This document shows positions 1 through 4,697 of a stretch of DNA of 5,093 bases, piece by piece. Positions within the stretch are counted from its first letter, which is position 1. Each line of letters starts with the position of its first letter. Source of the DNA: Syntrophomonadaceae bacterium (GTDB lineage: Bacteria > Bacillota > Dethiobacteria > DTU022); NCBI GenBank assembly GCA_007119335.1, contig SKPU01000181.1, forward strand, positions 1-5,093. The letters are read 5' to 3'. A program made the translations under genes and the position numbers. The notes under the pieces are model-generated. The model searched no databases. It was not told where the DNA came from and worked only from the letters and a program-made list of their open reading frames with translations.

Positions 1-236
1 AATAAAAGCAGCGCATCCCTTCTTTCCCTGGCCGGGGGAAAGAGCAGGGGTGTCAAAAATCCGGTCTACCGCAGAAGCGGCGGTCCCACCGCTGCTGTGG
101 GAAACTTAACGGGACTGGCACCAAAGGATCCCTGTTCCGGGGAGCCGCTGGTGTGAGACAAAAACCGGGACTAAGCTTGTAGAAGCTCTTGTAGCCGGGC
201 CTTCGGACGCGGGTTCGACTCCCGCCGCCTCCACCA
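1..236 (+). ncRNA. ssrA: Transfer-messenger RNA (tmRNA), 3' part, 5' truncated by window edge
   Basis: tmRNA rescues stalled ribosomes by acting first as an alanyl-tRNA and then as a short mRNA coding a degradation tag. The tRNA-like 3' end is clear: a T-arm with stem GCGGG (209-213) and CCCGC (221-225) around the loop TTCGACT, the acceptor strand CGCCTCC (226-232), a discriminator A and an encoded CCA (234-236). Upstream, three pseudoknots can be paired by eye. PK2 has stem 21-28 with 36-43 and loop 30-35 with 61-66. PK3 has stem 77-83 with 89-95 and loop 84-88 with 98-102. PK4 has loop 134-140 with 165-171. The first bases (AATAAAAGCAGCG) resemble the B. subtilis stretch just after the tag, where tandem UAA stops precede GCGCAGCG, so the window probably opens inside the tag stop codon. 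The tag codons and the 5' acceptor half lie outside. A group I-like or two-piece form is not suggested. The identification is nearly certain. Confidence 0.96.
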
Positions 237-249
237 GATTAAGATAATA

Positions 250-288
250 AACGTGAGCCAGATTAAACATTGGTCTCACGTTTTTTTA
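250..288 (+). terminator. Rho-independent terminator of ssrA
   Basis: AACGTGAG (250-257) plus CCA (258-260) pairs with TGG (271-273) and CTCACGTT (275-282), with T274 bulged and a 10-base A/T-rich loop. A run of T follows directly (281-287). The hairpin starts 13 bases after the tmRNA CCA end, which fits termination of a short precursor that is trimmed to the mature 3' end. Confidence 0.88.
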
Positions 289-447
289 TTTTGCGGGTTA
301 TTGCTTCCCAATCCTCTTTCGCCCCTTTTACATTTGGCGCCCTGGCCGTTTTTATCTTTAATTATTCCCATTAAGCCGCAGTTCGCATCCTCCAAAAAAA
401 GTGTGCAATTCACAGATTTTACAAAGTATCTTCACAGGATATTCATA

Positions 448-490
448 TTAATGATTTAGTATGAAGTGCTGTAGGCACTATCATCATTAA
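448..490. repeat. Interrupted inverted repeat upstream of the 582 gene
   Basis: TTAATGAT (448-455) is perfectly complementary to ATCATTAA (483-490), and inside it AGTGC (465-469) pairs with GCACT (475-479) around the loop TGTAG. The inner hairpin can be lengthened by pairing ATGA (461-464) with TCAT (481-484) if A480 is bulged. No T run follows, so it does not look like a terminator. It could be an operator or an mRNA leader hairpin; the sequence alone does not choose. Confidence 0.55.
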
Positions 491-497
491 AGGAAAG

Positions 498-503
498 TAT
501 AAA
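498..503 (+). promoter_or_regulatory. Possible -10 element (TATAAA) for the 582 gene
   Basis: TATAAA matches the sigma-A -10 consensus at five of six bases and lies 79 bases before the GTG start. No TTGACA-like -35 sits at the right distance; that place (about 475-481) is occupied by the right arm of the inverted repeat. If this is a promoter it would be a weak or factor-dependent one. Alternatives further upstream, such as TTTACA at 418-423, lack a good -10 partner. Confidence 0.25.
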
Positions 504-581
504 GGCAGTCTGAAAGATTGCTTATCCAAAATAGTTATTGGTGTTGATTGAATCTTGGAAAGAAAGGATGATTGAACCAAA

Positions 582-2909
582 GTGACTAAATCAAAAAAAG
601 ATTTACCGCTAGTTCTTGGAGCTGTGTTTTTTGTATCTTTTTCAACCTTGCTTTTTGAATTAAGCGTAATCCGTTTGTTTTCTTTTTTATTATGGTACCA
701 CTTCGTTTTTATTGTGATATCAATTTCCATTCTTGGCCTGGGTATCGGGGCCTGGTTGTTGTATCAAACCAACTTAAAAACACGGATGGATCAATATGGA
801 GCTCTTGAACTGGCTCGCTATGCTATGATCCTGGCTTGCGCCATTCCTTTTTCAGTGGTGGCTGTCCTGCTTTATCCTTTTCCCGGCTTTATCTACGGAT
901 ATATACTGGCTGTTCTTGTTCCCTTTATTGCCGCCGGTCTTTTTTTGTCAGCTGCATTTTATCTTTACGGTAAAGATGCCCAGGTGCTTTATTTTGCCGA
1001 CCTGTTTGGCGGTGCTCTTGGCAGTCTGGCCGTCCTGCCGCTCCTTGAACATTTCGGTGCAGTAAATACAGCTTTATTGATTTCGATAGTTCCCGCTGCA
1101 GTCAGCCTGTTGCTTTTCCAGGTTGCAGCAGAAAAGAAGCGGGTACTGCACAGCACTGTGCTAATTGCAGCTCTAACTGCCTTTCTGTTGGTGAATATAT
1201 ACGGCGGATTCCAGGAACTTCTACTCAAACAGGGCTATGGAAGTGTTAAATCTCTATTTATAAAAACTGCTGATGATAATACTGAAATAATTTACACTGA
1301 CTGGAGCGCTTTCGCCCGGACTGACGTGGTAAAGCATACGGGTAATCCTTCATTTTCAAAAAAGTGGATTTACACTGATGGTGGTGCTGTTTCGGATATG
1401 ATTGAATTTGACGGTGATCCCCAGTCAGCAGAATATTTAAAGGATGATCCGACCTATTTCCCTTTTACCTGGGGCAATTCTGATGCAACGCTGATAGTCG
1501 GTTCCGGAGGAGGCAAGGATGTATTATTATCTCTTCTGGCCGGGGTAGAGGATATTACGGCTGTTGAAATAAACCAAAGCATTGTCAGCGCTGTTCGAGA
1601 GTTCTCGGACTATAATGGTCATATTTATGATCAGGAAAATGTGAATGTGGTGGAACAAGATGCACGCAACTTTATAGAACAAGATCAATCTCAATACGAT
1701 TTGATATATCTTCCCCTTGTATTTACCCAGGCTGCCGGGCGTACCGGTCATGCCTTATCTGAGAACTATGTCTTTACCATGGAAGCTTTTGAAGTCTATA
1801 TGGAGCGATTAAATCCCGAAGGGCGCTTGGCATTTGTACTGCATGACACAACTGACTTAACCAAAGCAATGTTAATGTCTTACCAGGTATTTTTGGATCG
1901 CGGACTTTCACCAGAAGAAGCAATGTCGCGAATGGTCGTAATCCAACCCTCCTCAGCAGAAGAAACTGTTAATCACCACTATCCTATACTAACGCTGCGT
2001 AACGAACCTTTTACAAGAGCGGAGATCGAAGAAATATACCTTAAAACCAATCAAATGGGGATGGAGCCTTACCATCTTCCGGAGCATGCTGAACCGGTAT
2101 TTTTCAATGCGCTGAGGACGAGCGAAGTGACCGTAACAGACCTGGCTGGAGAGTTTCACTTTGATGTAACCCTGGCCACAGATAACAGTCCATTTTTTTA
2201 CAAATTTGAAAGAGGACTGCCCGCTTCTTTGAGTAGTCTGCTTTTTGTGGTCAGTATTATCGCTGTTTTGGCCTTGCTTTATTTTATCGGAACGAGAGAT
2301 CATTCAAGAAGTAAAAAGAAGAATATTCAAAAGCACTGGTGGCCGGCAGCAACTTTTACAGCGCTTGGTATCGGTTTTATGTTGATTGAGATTACTTTGA
2401 TTCAAAAAATGATCCTGGTGTTTGGAAATCCGGCAGCAGCCTTTTCCATCCTGTTGTTTATTCTCCTGATCAGCAGTGGAATGGGTAGTTTTTGGGCATC
2501 ACGTGTTTCTCCCAAAAAACTGCCGTTGGTTATCGGCCTGGCTTCCGGTTTAGTTGCCGCAGGTGGCTTTGTCTATGCGTTAACACTCAACGATATGGTG
2601 CGCAGTTTGATAGCAATGCCTCAACCGGTTGCTTTGGGTTTGATTGTACTTATTGTCGCTCCAGTCGGATTAGCCATGGGCGTGCCGTTTTCGAGCAGCT
2701 TAAAATTGCTTCGGGAACTAGCTCGTAAAGATATTCCCCTGGCCTGGGGTATTAATGGAATCATGTCTGTCCTGGGATCAGTTTTAGCTGTAGTTATTGC
2801 GATGCAGTTCAGTTTTTCGATAGCTTTCGTAGTAGGTGCGTTATGTTATGTGGTCGTGGCCATTGTCACTTTAACTTCTCGCTCCATCAATGTGGCAAGC
2901 AGTAAGTGA
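582..2909 (+). CDS. Polytopic membrane protein with spermidine-synthase-like (SAM-binding fold) core domain
   Basis: A 775-residue protein with three parts: about six or seven membrane helices (residues 9-210), a soluble Rossmann-type domain related to spermidine/spermine synthases (about 225-545), and about six or seven more helices (549-768). The core shows motif I as VGSGGGKDVL (306-315), the ribose-binding acidic strand end AVEIN (E329), VVEQDAR (D360) and a YTDGG segment (264-268) matching the DG loop of aminopropyltransferases. Family signatures ALSENYVFTMEAF (391-403), ATDNSPFFY (532-540), GIGFMLIEITLIQK (596-609) and PLAWGINGIMSVLGS (719-733) mark the large membrane-fused branch often annotated as spermidine synthase. 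The usual Asp-Ser-Ser/Thr-Asp site is replaced by YLPLVF (376-381), so polyamine synthesis is doubtful and the substrate is unknown. The GTG start is supported by AAAGGATG (563-570), though the spacing is long. The next gene lies 165 bases downstream. Family placement is firm; function is not. Confidence 0.9.
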   Translation: MTKSKKDLPLVLGAVFFVSFSTLLFELSVIRLFSFLLWYHFVFIVISISILGLGIGAWLLYQTNLKTRMDQYGALELARYAMILACAIPFSVVAVLLYPFPGFIYGYILAVLVPFIAAGLFLSAAFYLYGKDAQVLYFADLFGGALGSLAVLPLLEHFGAVNTALLISIVPAAVSLLLFQVAAEKKRVLHSTVLIAALTAFLLVNIYGGFQELLLKQGYGSVKSLFIKTADDNTEIIYTDWSAFARTDVVKHTGNPSFSKKWIYTDGGAVSDMIEFDGDPQSAEYLKDDPTYFPFTWGNSDATLIVGSGGGKDVLLSLLAGVEDITAVEINQSIVSAVREFSDYNGHIYDQENVNVVEQDARNFIEQDQSQYDLIYLPLVFTQAAGRTGHALSENYVFTMEAFEVYMERLNPEGRLAFVLHDTTDLTKAMLMSYQVFLDRGLSPEEAMSRMVVIQPSSAEETVNHHYPILTLRNEPFTRAEIEEIYLKTNQMGMEPYHLPEHAEPVFFNALRTSEVTVTDLAGEFHFDVTLATDNSPFFYKFERGLPASLSSLLFVVSIIAVLALLYFIGTRDHSRSKKKNIQKHWWPAATFTALGIGFMLIEITLIQKMILVFGNPAAAFSILLFILLISSGMGSFWASRVSPKKLPLVIGLASGLVAAGGFVYALTLNDMVRSLIAMPQPVALGLIVLIVAPVGLAMGVPFSSSLKLLRELARKDIPLAWGINGIMSVLGSVLAVVIAMQFSFSIAFVVGALCYVVVAIVTLTSRSINVASSK

Positions 2910-2925
2910 CGGAAATATATTTAAT

Positions 2926-2931
2926 AAGGGG
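2926..2931 (+). promoter_or_regulatory. Shine-Dalgarno-like AAGGGG before a short open frame
   Basis: AAGGGG lies 5 bases before the TTG at 2937. It falls after the stop of the 582 gene and far from the ATG at 3075, so if functional it serves only the short frame at 2937-3020. Confidence 0.3.
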
Positions 2932-2936
2932 TTAAA

Positions 2937-2965
2937 TTGACGATTGAGGAAGCATCTGTTTTAAA
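2937..2965 (+). promoter_or_regulatory. Possible sigma-A promoter for the lgt-like gene
   Basis: TTGACG (2937-2942) matches the -35 consensus at five of six bases, and TTTAAA (2960-2965) after 17 bases matches the -10 at four of six. It sits about 110 bases before the ATG at 3075 and would give the Lgt-like gene its own transcript. This reading competes with the small frame that starts on the same TTG. Confidence 0.3.
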
Positions 2966-3020
2966 AATATTGCCCTTTAGAGGCTCTTACCGGCTTTTGG
3001 AAAACAATATTTTGGACTAG
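2937..3020 (+). CDS. Possible 27-codon small protein (uncertain)
   Basis: A TTG-initiated frame of 27 codons ending in TAG, preceded by AAGGGG at a workable spacing. The peptide begins TIEEASVLKILPF after the initiator and ends RLLENNILD; it is soluble-looking with no signal peptide or membrane helix. The frame is closed just upstream by TAA (2925-2927), so it is not a tail of the preceding gene. Against it: its start coincides with a possible -35 box (TTGACG) and its body contains a 9-bp inverted repeat, so this DNA may be regulatory instead. Its first residues resemble those of the second small frame at 3849. No family is recognised. Confidence 0.25.
   Translation: MTIEEASVLKILPFRGSYRLLENNILD
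2964..3013. repeat. Nine-base perfect inverted repeat in the leader of the lgt-like gene
   Basis: AAAATATTG (2964-2972) is exactly complementary to CAATATTTT (3005-3013), with a 32-base interval that itself holds the small palindrome AGAGGCTCT (2979-2987). As RNA it would form an A/U-rich stem. No strong T run follows, so termination is unlikely. Confidence 0.45.
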
Positions 3021-3059
3021 GGGCAGAATTCAGCCTGTCCGGTTAATGTCATACCAACC

Positions 3060-3067
3060 AAGGGAGG
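3060..3067 (+). promoter_or_regulatory. Strong ribosome binding site of the lgt-like gene
   Basis: AAGGGAGG stands 7 bases before ATG 3075, close to the ideal Firmicute Shine-Dalgarno sequence and spacing. It fixes the start codon of the Lgt-like gene. Confidence 0.85.
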
Positions 3068-3074
3068 AAAAACC

Positions 3075-3812
3075 ATGCTGTTAAATTATCTCGAACCGTC
3101 TTTTCATCTGGGCCCTTTGACTATCCACCTCTACGGAATGGCCTTAGCAGTGGCAATTATAGCAGGTCTTTTCCTGGCGCTGCACAGTGCATCCACAAAA
3201 AAGATCAAGACAGATCTCATTTGGGAATTGTCAACCTATTGTATTATCGGGGCCGTGATCGGAGCCCGTCTTTTTTCTGTGGCCCTGCATTTTGATAAAT
3301 TTCTTGCAAATCCCCTCTACCTTTTTCAAGTTCATGAGGGAGGGCTTGCTTTTTATGGCGGGCTAATTGGTGGAGCTTTGGTGGGCTATTTTTACCTGCG
3401 CAGGAAGAAACTCAGCTTTTGGAGGGTCGCTGATATCTACGCCCCCGCCCTGGCTATGGGGGAAGCGATTACCCGTCTAGGCTGCGATGTTTACGGATTT
3501 GCTTCCAGTACTGCTCCATGGCCTAGAATTACAAATGGAATAGCGTATCATAATATTCCCCTCTATATGTTTGTAGCAAGCATGTTACTTTTTGCCCTCT
3601 TATGGTTCTTGCGGAACAAAGTGCGCCAGGGGCAGCTTTTTTTGATATACCTGGCTGGTTATTTTGCCGTCCGCGTGTTTATCGATTATTTCCGCAGCGA
3701 GCCTGGTTATGGCATTTTTAACCAGGCCCAGCTGGCGGGCCTCATTCTATTTGTCGCGGTGTTGATAGTAATCTATTTTCGAGACAAGTCACTTGTGGGC
3801 ATTAAGCAGTAA
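3075..3812 (+). CDS. lgt: Prolipoprotein diacylglyceryl transferase (Lgt) family protein, divergent
   Basis: Lgt moves diacylglycerol from phosphatidylglycerol to the lipobox Cys of prolipoproteins in the cytoplasmic membrane. This 245-residue polytopic protein, shorter than E. coli Lgt, follows the family layout: LGPLTIHLYG (12-21, with Tyr20 matching E. coli Tyr26), IGARLF (62-67), EGGLAFYGGLIGG (88-100), FWRVADIYAPALAMGEAITRLG (115-136), and the C-terminal GYFAVRVFIDYFR (195-207, with Arg200 and Asp204 matching Arg239 and Glu243). Several hallmark residues differ. SFHGG becomes AFYGG (Tyr94 for His103). The RxGNFxNGE region is shortened to RLGCDVYG (134-141), removing both Asn. HPxQLYE becomes YHNIPLYM (158-165). 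Arg134, Asp138 and Gly141 could stand for Arg143, Glu151 and Gly154. It may therefore be a true but variant Lgt or a paralogue with another acceptor. The ATG is fixed by AAGGGAGG. No terminator is seen after it. Family is secure, activity is not. Confidence 0.85.
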   Translation: MLLNYLEPSFHLGPLTIHLYGMALAVAIIAGLFLALHSASTKKIKTDLIWELSTYCIIGAVIGARLFSVALHFDKFLANPLYLFQVHEGGLAFYGGLIGGALVGYFYLRRKKLSFWRVADIYAPALAMGEAITRLGCDVYGFASSTAPWPRITNGIAYHNIPLYMFVASMLLFALLWFLRNKVRQGQLFLIYLAGYFAVRVFIDYFRSEPGYGIFNQAQLAGLILFVAVLIVIYFRDKSLVGIKQ

Positions 3813-3835
3813 AATTAATAGTCAGCCAGTTTATT

Positions 3836-3840
3836 GAGGG
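3836..3840 (+). promoter_or_regulatory. Shine-Dalgarno-like GAGGG before a short open frame
   Basis: GAGGG stands 8 bases before ATG 3849, an ideal distance. No other start codon lies close enough to use it. Confidence 0.35.
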
Positions 3841-3848
3841 AACCTGAT

Positions 3849-3929
3849 ATGACTATCCACCAGGCAGATGTATGGCTTTCCTGGAGTGCAAAAGAAGATC
3901 TTGCAATTTGGGAAATTATGGGGTGTTGA
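3849..3929 (+). CDS. Possible 26-codon Trp-rich small protein (uncertain)
   Basis: An ATG frame of 26 codons ending in TGA, 36 bases after the Lgt-like gene and with a good Shine-Dalgarno site. The peptide begins MTIHQADVWLSW and ends AIWEIMGC; three Trp residues in 26 is unusual. It has no recognisable domain, and the single Cys is C-terminal. It could be translated together with the Lgt-like gene. Its MTIxxAxV opening resembles the small frame at 2937. A chance open frame of this length is quite possible, and no family is recognised. Confidence 0.28.
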   Translation: MTIHQADVWLSWSAKEDLAIWEIMGC

Positions 3930-3953
3930 ATGCAGGTTTAAAAAAATGGTGCA

Positions 3954-4001
3954 GTATAATAAAATATTATACAAAGCTAATAATATTAGTATCATATTAT
4001 T
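3954..4001. repeat. Cluster of A/T-rich palindromes upstream of the methyltransferase
   Basis: Three nested elements are visible. GTATAATA (3954-3961) and TATTATAC (3965-3972) form a perfect 8-bp inverted repeat around AAA. CTAATAATATTAG (3977-3989) is a perfect 6-1-6 palindrome. AATAATAT (3979-3986) is complementary to ATATTATT (3994-4001). Low complexity makes some A/T palindromes expected, but the G/C-capped first two are less likely by chance. The first overlaps the TATAAT hexamer, as an operator would. Confidence 0.5.
3955..3960 (+). promoter_or_regulatory. Consensus -10 box (TATAAT) of a likely methyltransferase promoter
   Basis: A perfect TATAAT lies 75 bases before the TTG start at 4035 in an A/T-rich spacer. 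No good TTGACA stands 16-18 bases upstream; TTGAAT (3926-3931) is too distant at 23 bases. The promoter may depend on an activator, or be repressed through the palindrome that covers the -10. Confidence 0.4.
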
Positions 4002-4021
4002 GTTAAAAAAAAGATCCAAAC

Positions 4022-4026
4022 AGGGA
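4022..4026 (+). promoter_or_regulatory. Ribosome binding site deciding the TTG start
   Basis: AGGGA lies 8 bases before TTG 4035 and 14 bases before the in-frame ATG 4041. The spacing favours the TTG, giving a protein two residues longer. Confidence 0.55.
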
Positions 4027-4034
4027 AGTGTATA

Positions 4035-4676
4035 TTGAAGATGGATAGCAAAACAGAGCAAATACAAAAGCGGTATGACCGAATTTCAGTAATTTACGAC
4101 CAGCTGGACAGAATGATGGTGCCCCACTGGATGCGCGAAAAAACGGTAACCCTGGCCCGGGGCAGTGTTTTGGAAGTGGGGATAGGGACAGGTGTCAATC
4201 TGCCCTTCTATCCGCAGGATTGCACTCTAACAGGCATTGATTTTAGTCCAAAAATGATTCAAAAAGCCCGGGCCCGTGCACAAAAGATGAATATAGAGGC
4301 TGATTTGAGGCAAATGGACGTCCAGCAGTTGGATTTTCATAATAATTTATTTGATACAGTTTTAGCAACTTGTGTTTTCTGTTCCGTTCCTGATCCGGTT
4401 CAGGGATTGCGGGAAATCAGCCGTGTCTGCAAGGCAGACGGGCAGGTTGTCCTATTGGAACATATGCGCAGTGAAAACCCCCTGCTGGGTTTTTTCATGG
4501 ATATTTTAAACCCTCTCGCTGTCTGGATCATCGGCAACAATATCAACCGGCGAACTATTGAAAATGTCGAGAAAGCCGGCCTCAACATCATACGGCTGGA
4601 AAACCTTAAAGCAGACATTTATAAACTGATCGTTGCGTCCCCAATCCAAACAGCCCAGGCAGTTTCACAACAGTAA
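4035..4676 (+). CDS. Class I SAM-dependent methyltransferase, UbiE/METTL7-like
   Basis: A 213-residue soluble protein with the Rossmann methyltransferase fold. The N-terminus KRYDRISVIYDQLDRMM (12-28) is the helix seen before the domain in UbiE/PmtA-type enzymes. Motif I is VLEVGIGTGVNLPFYP (45-60); the ribose-binding acidic residue is Asp69 in LTGIDFSPKMI; QMDVQQLDF (93-101) is the adenine-side loop; LATCVFCSVPDP (110-121) is motif IV; GQVVLLEHMRSENPL (136-150) follows. The C-terminal NPLAVWIIGNNINRRTIENVEKAGL (159-183) matches the branch that includes animal METTL7 proteins and bacterial relatives often labelled phospholipid or quinone methyltransferases. The substrate cannot be read; menaquinone methylation by UbiE/MenG is possible but the sequence looks like a different branch. 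It starts at TTG 4035 by ribosome binding site spacing, with ATG 4041 as alternative. It has its own likely promoter, and it converges with larE 6 bases downstream. Confidence 0.88.
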   Translation: MKMDSKTEQIQKRYDRISVIYDQLDRMMVPHWMREKTVTLARGSVLEVGIGTGVNLPFYPQDCTLTGIDFSPKMIQKARARAQKMNIEADLRQMDVQQLDFHNNLFDTVLATCVFCSVPDPVQGLREISRVCKADGQVVLLEHMRSENPLLGFFMDILNPLAVWIIGNNINRRTIENVEKAGLNIIRLENLKADIYKLIVASPIQTAQAVSQQ

Positions 4677-4697
4677 GTGGAACTACTGCTGTTTTTT
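4667..4697 (+). terminator. Possible weak terminator spanning the methyltransferase stop codon
   Basis: ACA (4667-4669) and CAGTA (4671-4675) pair with TACTG (4684-4688) and TGT (4690-4692), with one A/C mismatch and an 8-base loop. T6 follows (4692-4697). The stem uses the last codons of both convergent genes. The T run supports plus-strand termination only; no matching T run exists for larE. Confidence 0.4.

Larger units (their letters stand above)
289..581. other. Intergenic region with no convincing gene
   Basis: This stretch of about 290 bases separates the ssrA terminator from the GTG start at 582. No open frame in it has both a ribosome binding site and credible protein composition. 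The longest plus-strand frame starts inside the terminator hairpin. It contains an inverted repeat (448-490), a TATAAA hexamer (498-503) and the ribosome binding site of the downstream gene (563-570). No riboswitch class was recognised. Confidence 0.6.

Noticed and set aside
180..236. tmRNA 3' end as an integration (attachment) site of a genomic island
   Set aside because: No second copy of the 3' end and no integrase are visible in the window; downstream genes look chromosomal.
330..356. Hairpin with GGCGCC and a following T5 as a second terminator
   Set aside because: Only about three base pairs can form before the T run; too weak.
253..459. Plus-strand open frame of 68 codons after ssrA
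   Set aside because: It begins with a GTG inside the terminator hairpin, has no ribosome binding site, and its composition reflects A/T- and C-rich noncoding sequence.
461..490. Nine-codon frame (MKCCRHYHH) lying on the inverted repeat
   Set aside because: No Shine-Dalgarno sequence at a usable distance; the overlap with the repeat explains the codons.
568..585. Five-codon frame (MIEPK) whose TGA overlaps the GTG start, as in translational coupling
   Set aside because: The best ribosome binding site, AAAGGATG, overlaps its own ATG, so it could be started only from a weaker GGAAAG; too short to support without data.
3860..3884. CCAGG and CCTGG as a terminator hairpin after the lgt-like gene
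   Set aside because: A five-base stem with a 15-base loop and no T run following.
3924..3941. Selenocysteine read-through of the TGA ending the small frame at 3849
   Set aside because: The frame ends again at TAA after three more codons (ATG CAG GTT), and no selenocysteine insertion hairpin was seen downstream.
3831..4067. Minus-strand frame of 78 codons over the spacer before the methyltransferase
   Set aside because: Composition follows the A/T-rich palindromes, no ribosome binding site or family features, and it runs over the promoter and start of the plus-strand gene.
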